Origin: Nematostella vectensis
Taxonomy: Eukaryota; Cnidaria; Anthozoa; Actiniaria; Edwardsiidae
Assembly (NCBI RefSeq): GCF_932526225.1
Contig: NC_064036.1
Location: forward strand, 15,805,181-15,865,180
DNA length: 60,000 nt
Reading direction: 5' to 3'
Shown here: positions 1 through 9,769 of the stretch, in pieces
Numbering within the stretch: position 1 is the first letter of the stretch
Layout of the letters: the number at the start of each line of letters is the position of its first letter
Notes under the pieces: model-generated
The model's database searches: none
What the model was told of the DNA's origin: nothing
Seen by the model: the letters and a program-made list of their open reading frames with translations, nothing else
Made by a program: the position numbers and the translations under genes

Positions 1-1067
1 GACGAGCTTCTCCAGAGAATGGATGACGAAGGCCTATTTGTCTTCCCTACCCATCGCCTGGAATGGGGCAGGAACAAGACAAAGATCCTGGAGTGCAATC
101 GCATTCCAGGCCATCCAGTTGCCAACATGAACGCGGAGAACCATGGTAACCATGCTCAGAAGGCAGATAGCAACAAAGCAGGTGGTCTGCTGCCTCATCT
201 CTACTCTGCCGTGATAGCAAGGTAATGTTGGTAGCTAACCTAAAGGCTACATGGGGGCTTTTCAATGGTGCTGTAGGTCGAGTTGTGGATATCGTGTATC
301 TCAACGGACGTAGACAACAGATGATCCACCACCGCTTCCTGACTATGTGATGGTCCGGTTCACGAGCTACACTGGACCAGCATTCGTGGCAGATGACACA
401 CAAGTGGTGCCGATTGTTCCTGTGAGTCGTTCTATTGAATGTGCATGTAGGTTGTACCTATTGTTCCTGTGAGTCGTTCTATTGAATGTACATGTAGGTT
501 GTACCTATTGTTCCTGTGAGTCGTTCTATTGAATGTGCATGTAGGTTGTACCTATTGTTCCTGTGAGTCGTTCTATTGAATGTGCCTGTAGGTTAAACCT
601 ATTGTTCCTGCGAGTCGTTCTATCGAATGTGCATGTAGGTTGTACCTATTGTTCCTGTGAGTCGTTCTATCGAGTGTGCATGTAGGTGCACACGTGTGCA
701 GGTTCCCTTGAGACTGGCATGGGGGATGACTATCCACAAATGCCAAGGTATGACCGTAGGGGAGGGGGAACCGTTTAGGTATGTTGTTATCCATCCTGGT
801 AAGTATGCTTTTGAAGCAAAGAATCCAGGAGCATTGTTCGTTGCTTTGTCACGAGCAAAGTCAGCTGGGGGCCAGGGTACTGACCCAGATTTTGCCTTCA
901 ATGAGGATGTTCTCATCAATGAGGATAGATTCCGACCAGTGGACTCTCGAACAACCAGGGCCCGTGCATTCGAGATGGAGAGACTTCAACGCCTTTCTGA
1001 GCAGTGCCAGCGCCGTCATGAGTTTGCAGATGCATACCACAGGGACACCTTCCTGGAGCTTGTGTAG
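1..1067 (+). pseudogene. PIF1-like DNA helicase, C-terminal part, broken
   Basis: Three stretches in different frames read as the C-terminal half of one PIF1-family helicase, an ATP-dependent 5'-3' DNA helicase (superfamily 1B). Bases 1-222 carry the segment ending in AGGL; about 226-350 reads VMLVANLKATWGLFNGAVG, the conserved strand before motif V; 657-1067 holds motif V (MTIHKCQGMTV, 726-758) and motif VI (FVALSRAKS, about 837-863), then a charged tail ending in TAG at 1065. Frameshifts lie near 222 and 330, and a 47-bp tandem expansion splits the gene before motif V. Walker A and B would lie upstream of the window. PIF1-like helicases occur as host genes, as cnidarian repeats and as the helicase part of Helitrons; nothing here decides between them. 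The breaks argue against function. Confidence 0.8.
413..694 (+). repeat. 47-bp minisatellite inside the helicase
   Basis: Six tandem copies of a 47-bp unit start at 413, 460, 507, 554, 601 and 648. Each begins ATTGTTCCTGTGAGTCGTTC; the last is partly diverged. The unit is the helicase's own coding sequence (PIVPVSRSIECA), so it arose by tandem duplication inside the gene. Because 47 is not a multiple of three, each added copy shifts the frame. Confidence 0.95.
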
Positions 1068-2690
1068 TGGGCAGAAGGATATCACCACGAAGAGTGATGT
1101 AATGGGATGTTCACGTCAAGTTGCTACCAGGTTCATCTTGGCATGAGCAATGAGATGTGAGATGTTTCACACTCTAATGGACCTGTACGAGAGGTCCATT
1201 AGACCGGAAATTAGTTTCACTTCCATGCCATCGTTCTTTTGCTTGCCTGGAAGAATCGTCCATGAAGGCCTTCAATAGCTGGGATTACAAGGTAATAACT
1301 ATGTAACAGTGCTCATGCTAGTCATGCCTAAAAGCCTGGAGCACTAAACCAGCAGGTTAGCAAGGCAGATAGTAATGTAGTAATGTTGTGGCAAACATGT
1401 CCGTCAGCATTGCTGCACAGTTCTGACCCGGCATGGGGGTCAGGTATACACTGAAACTAGCAAAATGGGAAAAATTGCTCTGAATAGTCAACTCCTAACA
1501 TTTTGGGCAAAGGGCTGGTGTAATGGAGACTGGATTACTGCTCAGAGCTGGCAGGACTTAGAGCAATTAATTATTGCTTGGTTTCAGTGTCAACTTCCTG
1601 GAAAGGGCAGACACAGTAGCTGGCTGGTTAATGAGATGATAGTAATCGTTGAAACAGTTTCTTACACAAAGTTGACTCTTTGCAGTCAATGGCAGACCAC
1701 CTTTGTTGTCCAAGTTGGGCAAGGCTAGCGTGTGAATAGTAGTCACTGTATTACTTGGCAGTTGCATGGTCTACAGGCCATCTACTGCAGCTAGCGAGCT
1801 GGAATGCTGATAGTAATCACCTAGATGGTTACTGAGGCAGTGATAACCACTGCTGGCAGCCAGCGGAAGGTGGGATATAGACCGATCCATTTTCAATTCT
1901 TTTATCTCATTTTCTTTTACAAATGCCAAAATGCAAGTACTTTAGTCAGCAAAGAAGTTGAAAACAAACATGGACATGGTATTTATTGCTCATACAGCAT
2001 CGAATATGGTTGAATTCAGTTATTTTTTTCTAGTGTAACAAGTCTATTGAATTATTTTTTAATCTTAATTATAAGCTCCTTTCACTCTTTACTGCTCTTC
2101 TGAGGGTCGGTCTTTTGCCCGTAAGGGCAGGGCTGGTTGATGCAGTGTCGACTCTTCATTGAGGTCAATACACTGTGACCAGCAAGTCTGTACTTTGTAC
2201 TTCAAACTTTTCCTCTTTAACTTTGTTAAACACATGATAGAATTTATACATCCCCAATCATATGTAAATAATGATGAGGTAATATAGAGCTTGAAAAGTG
2301 TGCCAATTCAAGAACCATTGAACATTGGCAATCCAAAGCCTACAAGTAGAGCAAAGATAAATAAAATGACAAGCAACAAGCAAGCTAAAAGAAATCTGCA
2401 AACCTCTCCTTAACAAGAGTGCCCTCAAAGAACACAATAACAGGTGATCACAAATATTAGCATGTGGTTTATTATGTTCATTGTTGTTTATGGCACTTTG
2501 TACAACCTTTTTTACAAACTGCATAGGTACTCTTGCGTGCACAGGAGGTCAATATTGGTAAAGTATTATCTCAACATGGAGGAAAGAAATTTAAATGGAT
2601 GATTGAACATTTTGTAAGCTGTTTTAAAATACTGTAACTGTTACATCACATGATAATTTAACTTCTTTGATATATTTTCTATGAGAATTT
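1068..2690. other. no gene recognised
   Basis: AT-rich sequence with only short open frames (for example 1465-1728 plus and 2258-2542 minus) that lack recognisable motifs. I see no clear repeat, RNA gene or splice-bounded exon here. Confidence 0.5.
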
Positions 2691-2693
2691 CAG

Positions 2694-3060
2694 TGTTACA
2701 TAAAGACATCTGGGAGCCTATTTTTTCTTCTAGTCAATGCCTATAACAACAAGGGAACAGGTAAATTTACGGTGATTATGAAAATAATAGTCCACTTTAG
2801 CACATGAAAATTTATCATTTATATTTCTTTTTTATAAGGATTTCAGTGTTACACAAAGACTATAGGAGTCTGTTCTTTCAACTAGTCAATGTCTATAACA
2901 ACAAAACAACAGGTAAATCTACTCTTATTATGGATAAAATCATTATTCCTTTTAACCACATATTTTATATTTCTTTTTTATGCAAATTTCAGTGTAGCAT
3001 AAAGACATCGAGGAGCCAGTTTTTTCATCTACTCAACAAATATAACAGCAAATATGTCAA
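2694..3060 (+). repeat. three exon-like cassettes in tandem
   Basis: Three related 66-70-bp segments start at 2694, 2847 and 2993, about 150 bp apart. Each follows an acceptor-like TTTCAG; the first two end at a GTAAAT donor-like site (2761 and 2913). They encode similar peptides in slightly shifted frames, such as RSLFFQLVNVYNNK and RSQFFHLLNKYNSK. The intron-like sequence before each cassette is also similar, so exon and flanking intron were duplicated together. The third copy lacks a clear donor. These may be duplicated exons of a host gene or part of a decayed repeat. Confidence 0.45.
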
Positions 3061-3379
3061 TGGACTATGATAATGGACTATGATAATGGTTATTAATGGA
3101 TATAATATTCCTCACAACTCTTTGTGACCCATGAAACAGATCAGGGGAGAAAATTGAGAAAAATATTTTATCCTTGGTTTCGCACACGCACGTCGCAAAG
3201 AGTAGTCAAAAGATACAGGGAAAATAAATTCATTCTTTACAGAAATACATTTAAATCACTAAAAAAGCCATAAATAATGCAATGTTAGATCATTCTTCAT
3301 GATTTCACAAATATGAATATATAAAGTGGCATAAGAGATTGAATTTTTTTTTTCTTTGTTGACACCAAAGCAAAGGCAT

Positions 3380-3845
3380 GATGCCACCAAAGCAAGGCAT
3401 TATGAAAAGTGCATATTATCCGCTTTACAGGAAGACAACTTCTGGGGTCCTTGACAGGTATTTAAAAATCTCCCCTTTCATTAGAAGAAAAAGAGGATTA
3501 TTCCCATAAGTTATGACCCTCATAACACTGGGCAGTCAACGACTGTATAACTGCATTGCTTTTTTTTTTCTTTCAGACACAAAAGTAATGCATTGTGGGC
3601 ATGGGATTATTTATCCGCTTTACAGGAGGAAAACCACAGAAGTCCTTGACAGGTATTTAAAACCAGCAGATAAAGAATAACATTACCTCTTTCTGCTTAG
3701 TGAACAATTAAGATTCTTTCTATAATTGCTTAACACTGGGTATTCAATAATTGTATAACTGCATTGCTTTTTCTTTCAGTAATTGATTTTAACTAATGAA
3801 ATGTGGGATTCTGTTCTGTCATATGCTTGAATAACAACAAAACAG
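3380..3845 (+). repeat. second set of duplicated exon-like cassettes
   Basis: Two segments sharing TTATCCGCTTTACAGGA and a common CTTGACAG/GTATTTAA donor end at 3457 and 3652. The second (3577-3652) follows a polypyrimidine TTTCAG acceptor. In one frame both encode a peptide of the type YPLYRRKTTEVLDR. The upstream block with AACACTGGG and TGTATAACTGCATTGCTTTT recurs at about 3522 and 3730. The latter precedes a 66-bp cassette (3780-3845) with a GTAAGA donor whose 3' half resembles the 2694 set. Every frame of that last cassette has a stop, so it is decayed or its true start lies further in. Confidence 0.4.
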
Positions 3846-3964
3846 GTAAGAGATTTGTGATTTTCCAGGCTATAAAGAAGAAAATAACACCTATACACAC
3901 ACCCCTGTGTACACAGCAGAGCTGCATCTGAATATTTATTATGCATGTCTCTTTTTTCCTTCAG

Positions 3965-4164
3965 TTTATAAGGATGCTTGCTGGTATAACTACATTAGAT
4001 GGTTGATGCAACATCTGGCAATATTTCTTCAAAGTACTCATAAAGCCATAACGACCACTTATTTGGTTCAAAATGTTATTGGGATAGCTTTAATTGGATC
4101 ACTTTTCTTGCTTTTAGACAAGTGTAAATATAAATATAGGGCTCTAACCCTCGGAGCAGTTTAA
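3965..4164 (+). CDS. terminal-exon-like frame with a membrane segment
   Basis: An open frame follows the acceptor TTTTTTCCTTCAG and runs to TAA at 4162. The first two bases complete a codon begun in an upstream exon. It encodes about 66 residues: a cysteine- and tryptophan-containing N-terminal part, then a hydrophobic stretch (VIGIALIGSLFLLL) followed by the basic segment DKCKYKYR, as expected for a transmembrane helix with a short cytosolic tail. Together with the cassettes at 2694-3845 it could be the last exon of a small type I membrane protein, but those cassettes carry stops. I do not recognise a family, and a pseudogene is as likely as a gene. Confidence 0.3.
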
Positions 4165-4497
4165 TGCATTGCATTCGGTCGAGGAGTAAGTTTTCAGTGT
4201 ATTTTTCCCAAAACGGTTTTATCTGTTTTTTTTTTCGTACCGGGCAATGTATCAATAGTCTGTATTACATTTTTTTTCCAATGGGGAACAATTTTGTAAA
4301 ATACAATCTTAGCTAATATTCAAATATAGTTGATATTATAGATGAGCACTTTTGTCAAATTTGTGTCACTTAATAAAGTGTTACTACAGAAATACCACAG
4401 TTTACTACTTGGGTACCCGACAGAAATCCAATGAATGTCCTTTTACCTGTTTACTTGTAGCACATGCTAGGCAAGGTTTTTTTTTTCAGTTTTCAGA
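4165..4497. other. no gene recognised
   Basis: AT-rich sequence with T-runs. I see no open frame or repeat of note before the direct duplication that begins at 4498. Confidence 0.4.
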
Positions 4498-4976
4498 CTA
4501 AGTAAACAGTGAGAGCAACCACCACTTTTTTTCAGTTTTCAGACCAGACAAAGACAACTGATAGCGATTCCCTGTGTTTTCCATTTTTGAAGTGGGGAAA
4601 ACATAGGAAAACTTTCTTCTTATTTTCTGTAACATTACTGTAACCTTCTCAATAAGGGCAATCGTTACAAAGGACAATTTGTAACTACAAAGCAAATTGA
4701 AAGCAATCTACATCAATAAGACAGTATTAATAAGTAAACAGTGAGAGCAACCAACACTTTTTTTCAGTTTTCAGACCAGACAAAGACAACTGATAGCGAT
4801 TCCCTGTGTTTTCCATTTTTGAAGTGGGGAAAACTTTCTTCTTATTTTCTGTAACATTACTGTAACCTTCTCAATAAGGGCAATCGTTACAAAGGACAAT
4901 TTGGAACTACAAAGCAAATTGAAAGCAATTTACATCAATAAGACAGTATTAATAAGTAAACAGTGAGAGCAACCGA
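4498..4976 (+). repeat. direct tandem duplication of about 230 bp
   Basis: Two copies begin with AAGTAAACAGTGAGAGCAAC at about 4501 and 4733; a third, truncated copy of the first 25 bases begins at about 4955. The second copy lacks a 10-bp segment present in the first (ATAGGAAAAC) and is otherwise nearly identical, so the duplication is fairly recent. No coding content is visible. Confidence 0.9.
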
Positions 4977-5596
4977 CCAAGCTTAAAATACAAAAACAAC
5001 TATAAACGAATTCCTATTTCATGTGTGTTAGAACTTATTCTACAATTCTTTTAAGCTTTAATTAACTAGACCCTACCTGCAGGGTTGACTGGGATACCCG
5101 AGATCTGCAACTTGTTTGTGTGACATGAATGACAAAGATTTTACTGCCTACTTTGGATATAATAAAAAATATATACTGTATAATATCTTGTTTTTTATTG
5201 TAAATGCCATATCACAACACTGATTGGGGCAAGAAAGGTAAGAGTATCATCTCTTCAGGTGTGGGGTGGACTTGAGGTGTGCTCCATGAAAGTAGACAAG
5301 GCTGATTGTTCTATCTTCAAATACTATCCCCACAACAGAGTAAGCACCAAAATAAGATTAAGGAAAGCTGAGAATGTGTTTTAAAATTGTTATTTCTTAA
5401 ACATTTCTTTGGTTCAGTGCCCTCAATGTGCTATCACTTAGGGGTAAATTTATTTTAACACCCAAAGTGAGTCCTATTGTATTAACAATATAATTCTATT
5501 GAAATGTATTATTTTATTTATGTAGGTTACAAGTAAACAACAACATTTATTTATTTTGAAGTGAGAGGGCTATAGAGTATGCAAACTTGGTTGAAA
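4977..5596. other. no gene recognised
   Basis: AT-rich non-coding sequence up to the foldback element. No open frame with recognisable motifs. Confidence 0.4.
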
Positions 5597-6233
5597 TTAT
5601 GCACTAGTCAACTGAAACCCCCACCCCCCATGATCCCGGGGACGGATGGGGGATTAGACTTTGACGCTGTACTAAACAGAGGAAAGCCCCCTACCCTTGG
5701 GACAACACTGCAGTAAAAAAAAAACTATCCCTCGGCGAGTACATTTGTACCAATAACTATGAAGATAACAATAAAAAAAAATGGAAAAATAAATCATCTT
5801 CATCTGGTGTTGGATATATCATTAATATTAATTTTCACACATTTTGCCGTGCAGCTTGCCACATGCTGATACATGGAAATGATGACTTGACTTTTGCAAA
5901 TTACATTTGTGATGCTTCTCTAGGTTAGGGACAATTCTTCGAAAACAGTCAATAGGCCATTCCAGCTATAAGTTTGTGCGCGCATAACCATAGAAACCTA
6001 CCTCAACTACCAGAATGTAAATTGGTCTTTTTTAATTAAGCTTACATCAAACAAAGCTGCATGCCGGTAGTTGAGGTATGTCCCCATGGTGAGCGCGCGC
6101 GCATGCTTATAGCTGGAATGGCTAATTCCCACCCCCTCACTACAGATTTTTGTTCAAAAGTGCTCTTAACCCCCACGTTTATTCCACACTTCCCGGGGAC
6201 CATGGGGGTGGGGGTTTCAAATGACTAGTGCAT
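5597..6233. mobile_element. nested foldback element (MITE-like)
   Basis: The two ends are inverted copies of each other over about 45 bp. The left arm reads GCACTAGTCA..TGAAACCCCCACCCCC and the reverse complement of the right arm (about 6193-6233) matches with few changes, including CCCGGGGA. There is no open frame between them. A GAAATTATG match continues outside the left arm and reappears outside the right arm after a short insertion, so the true termini may lie slightly further out. It is probably a non-autonomous DNA transposon; superfamily not determined. Confidence 0.7.
5950..6124. repeat. inner hairpin within the foldback element
   Basis: A second inverted repeat of about 65 bp per arm lies inside the outer one. 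The left arm runs from GCCATTCCAGCTATAAG to CCTCAACTACC and the right arm is its near-perfect complement, ending CTTATAGCTGGAATGGC. The arms include CG-rich alternating GCGCGC tracts and enclose about 45 bp, so the strand can fold into a long stem. Confidence 0.85.
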
Positions 6234-6327
6234 TAGAGCATAAACATAATTTCAAGATCAACAACACTACAAAAATATCACAAATCTCTAGATTTTAATT
6301 AAAATGTTTCATAAAAAAAATCAATGA

Positions 6328-7685
6328 GGGCTAAACGTCTCCCCTGCGTACAAGAAAGACGAAGCCACTGCCAAAACTAATTATCGCCCTGTCAGTGTGC
6401 TATCGACGATTCCCAAGATCTTTGAGCGGCTGCAGTTTGACCAGCTCTACGATGCCTTCGCTATGGTGTTCTCGAATAACATGTCGGGTTTCTTACGCGG
6501 CCACTCATGCTGCTCGGCGCTAATCAAGCTGACTGAGGACTGGCGGGCTTCACTCGACAAGAGGGAGAGCGTGGGCGTGGTCGCAATCGATTTGTCTAAG
6601 GCATTTGATTCGATCTGCCACAATCTCCTCCTAGCCAAGTTGTCAGCATACGGAGTTTCCCCTGCAGCATTAAAGACCATCCAGTCCTATCTCACGGGAA
6701 GATTCCAACGCGTTCGCTGTAATGGGGTCATGTCTGACTGGCTTGAAATCCACTGTGGCATACCCCACGGAAGTCTACTGGGTCCGCTTTTCTTTAACAT
6801 CTTTATAAACGATCTAAATTACAGTGCCCTCCAATCGTCACTGCGATTATATGCGGACGACACTACGCAGTACTACGCAAGCACCTGCCCGGTAGCCATG
6901 GAATTCGCCATGAACGGAGATATCACTTGAATAAATGACTGGTTCTCCAGCAATTACCTCGGCATTAATACCAGCAAGACACAGGCAATGGTGCTTGGTA
7001 TGAACAGTGGCTACGAGTACGATCTCCACGTTGGTCCCGACCACATCAAAGTTGAGACAACGTTGAAAATACTGGGCGTCACACTGGACTCGTCCCTCAC
7101 CTACAAGGAACATATAACTACGGTTCTTAAAAAAGTTTATGCTAAAGTTGCTGCGCTGCGCCGAATCAAGCGCCTTGTACCAATTCAGACCATGGTTGCG
7201 CTATACAGGACTTATGTACTCCCTCACCTCGAATACTGCTCCCCTCTGCTCCTCGGGGCTACGAAGACTCAGAAGGACAGGCTAGAGAAGTCTAACTATT
7301 ATAGTTTAAGGACACTTCTTAATCTAGGTAGATTGTCATCGTATGAAAACTGTTTAGCTATATCCAATATGCGTAAACTTGAGCATAGGCGACAAGTTCA
7401 GGCTCTTCTATTATTTTTTTTAAATCATATAGGATGCAACAGGCTACTTATATTGCCAACTTCTTTGTAACCCGGTCTTCACAGTACAATTTGCGCTCTT
7501 CTGTTCATAATCTTACACAGCCATCCTATCAATCGTTATATATGCATAACTCTTTTTACTACCTAATATCACATTTTTGGAACCAACTACCTAACTTTGC
7601 TAAAGCTGCAAATTCCGTCTCTGAGTTTCGCAAGAACCTACCCGACATCATTCCACATGGCTGCCAATGCAGCAACTGTATTTAA
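6328..7685 (+). pseudogene. LINE reverse transcriptase, 5'-truncated
   Basis: Bases 6328-7410 read in one frame as a non-LTR reverse transcriptase of the CR1/L2 type, which copies element RNA at the target site. Visible are NYRPVSVLSTIPKIFERL (about 6379 on), catalytic motif A (VVAIDLSKAFDS, near 6577-6612), motif B (GIPHGSLLGPLFFN), the catalytic YADD box at 6850-6861, and thumb/C-terminal blocks (LKILGVTLDSSLTY, LPHLEYCSPLL). One in-frame TGA (6928-6930) follows YADD. A frameshift near 7410-7434 moves the C-terminus (FWNQLPNF..) to another frame. The N-terminus and endonuclease are missing, as expected for 5' truncation during target-primed reverse transcription. Not functional. Confidence 0.93.
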
Positions 7686-7827
7686 ATTCTCCCTATTTCC
7701 CATAATTAGAATTATGTAATGTGTAATGTAATCGTTGTCAGTAGTGTTGTCGGGCGTTTGTACCATGAGCTCCCCGAGCTCGGGAGACTGGGTGACCACT
7801 CCTCACGTCATCCACGGAAAATAAATT

Positions 7828-7858
7828 ATTGTATTGTATTGTATTGTATTGTATTGTA
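7828..7858 (+). repeat. LINE 3' tail of ATTGT repeats
   Basis: Six tandem copies of the pentamer ATTGT follow an AATAAA-like signal about 140 bp after the LINE reading frame. Short-repeat 3' tails of this kind end CR1/L2-group elements, so this is the probable 3' end of the element that starts near 6328. Confidence 0.8.
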
Positions 7859-8829
7859 AAGGTATTTTAGGGAAATAATAAAACTTAATGAAGTACCAAA
7901 ATAATTTTCATAGATTTACTTAAGTACATATTTTACACTTACTTGACTTACAATTTAAGTTTCACCTATACTGTACTTTATTGAGATCGACATGGTTAAA
8001 ATGATGACATTCAATGAGAGTGATCAAGATATTTTATAGTAAGAAAACAAAATTCATCTTAGCCGGTCAAGTGTCCATGTAAAGTAGATTAATCGACAAA
8101 GCGATTTGTAGGAGACGATTTCCATCAATTGTTTTAAACCACTTCCACTTAAAAATATATTAAGCAAGGTAAATACCTCTAGTCCATTCATAAGTGTCCA
8201 GAGCACATTTAATTACGTCTTGAAGTAAGCTGTATGTGTCTAAAGCAGTCAGCACTTTATCATATCTTGAGCCGCTTGTCTCGGTCACAAATGCAAAGAC
8301 GAGTAAATACAGCGGAATTAATCCAAGCTGAGATAATTTTGCAAATTAAATTGGTAGAAATTGAGGCTATAGTAAAATATAAAGTTATTAAATCGCGAAT
8401 CGAGCCTTCAACTGCACAAATAACAAGGATATAAGGGCTGGAATCTCAAATTCAAGATGGCAGCCATGACACAGTTTTAAATTATGCAGGATTCTGGTAA
8501 CTAGGCATTGCGATGATGCAGTTAAAGAGGTGGCATCGTAATCAGGCCTTCTCAAAATAAACAGCAGAACCAACCGACCTAATTGATTCGGACTACCTGT
8601 GGTTTAAGCGGGAAAATCAAGTGGAGCGGAGCGCTAGAAACCAAAACAACAAAAAAAAGGCGCCACTTTTTGGGGACATAAGCAAAGAGAGAGAACGTAA
8701 GTGCACAGCGCTTACTCAAATTACCGTTTTCTCCCCTTTTTAATGTTCTCGTAAATGACAAGAAACACTTATTTATTCTTGTGGTTTCCCTTTGTGATTC
8801 CCTAAGGTTATTGTTTGTTTTTCTACATA
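7859..8829. other. no gene recognised; upstream of the CCHC exons
   Basis: AT-rich sequence with short open frames lacking motifs (8234-8434 plus; 8388-8573 and 8579-8761 minus). The last 250 bp precede the ATG at 8830 and could hold a promoter, but no TATA box or other clear signal was found. Confidence 0.35.
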
Positions 8830-9769
8830 ATGTCGCAAAATAAAAAGACTTTTACAGTCCCTAGTGCCAACACTGCAGGCACTAGCACTGGCCCTGGCCA
8901 AACAGACCCACAAGGTATCATTTATTTGTCCTACTTTTATGGACGGACCTTTCATATCGAAGTTAATGGGTAGCACAAATTCCGCGATAGAAATTAATTA
9001 AAAACTGCAAATAACCTGTTACTTAATTCCGCAGAGAAAATAGTCATCTTTTTGTATCATGCTAAATGAAATTGTTCTACACACTTTCTTGATAAAGCAT
9101 TGATATGATAAACCAAGTGTCCTCACTTGCCTATAACATATTCTTTTTAGTATGAAATTATAACATTAAATGGAAATTGTAACAGTGGTGTCCTGGTAGC
9201 GGAACAAACTCAAAACTACTTATATTTCTTTGACAGAAAATAGACAGGGGAGAAGAGGAAGACAAAGTACGTACAAAAAAATTCAATTTCTATTCTAAGA
9301 TTCTTGTATTCATACCCGGCATTAAAAAAATATCTTTTTTAAAAGTCGCTTTCTCGTTTACAGCATGTGAAATGTGCAATGGCAGGGGCCACGGCGCCCA
9401 AAAGTGTCCCAATGATGGCACCACTAAGTACTTACTTATATAACCTTATAATATGAACTATAACAATCTTAAACAAGCAAACAACAGGCCAAGTGAAGAA
9501 AACACTCCTTTTGTAATAGATAGTAAAGAAATATTACTTTTCTTTGCATTATAATTGTGCAGTCCTTGGTATATAACATAAAAAGATGCCCGCTAACCCG
9601 CAAATTTTTCTTTCTAGAAATCTGAAGGAGGATTGGCCTCATAAGTGTTTGTTTTCTTATATTTTTCTCAACAGATCCCTTTGTTATATGCCACCGCTGC
9701 AAGGGCAGCGGGCACGAAATCCGCTTGTGCCCAACACAACTTAGAAGTGTTAAGAATGCCCTGCTTTAG
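8830..9769 (+). CDS. candidate spliced gene with two CCHC zinc-knuckle exons
   Basis: Four AG/GT-bounded segments read as exons: 8830-8914 (ATG start MSQNKKTFTVPSANTAG.., donor AAG/GTATCA), 9237-9266 (ENRQGRRGRQ, donor GTACGT), 9364-9427 (CEMCNGRGHGAQKC) and 9675-9769 (CHRCKGSGHEIRLC, ending in TAG). Both motifs fit the C-X2-C-X4-H-X4-C zinc knuckle, which binds single-stranded nucleic acid. Exon 2 ends in phase 1 and joins either exon 3 or exon 4 in frame. Exon 3 to exon 4 is out of frame by one base: used together they would end the protein differently, while used as alternatives each gives a single-knuckle protein. An inactivating indel is the other reading. A further acceptor at 10063 precedes a lysine-rich frame that could be another 3' exon. 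Family unknown. Confidence 0.45.

Noticed and set aside
1-1067. Calling the PIF1 fragment a Helitron
   Set aside because: No Rep/HUH motif, CTRR end or hairpin is visible in the window; PIF1-like genes also exist alone.
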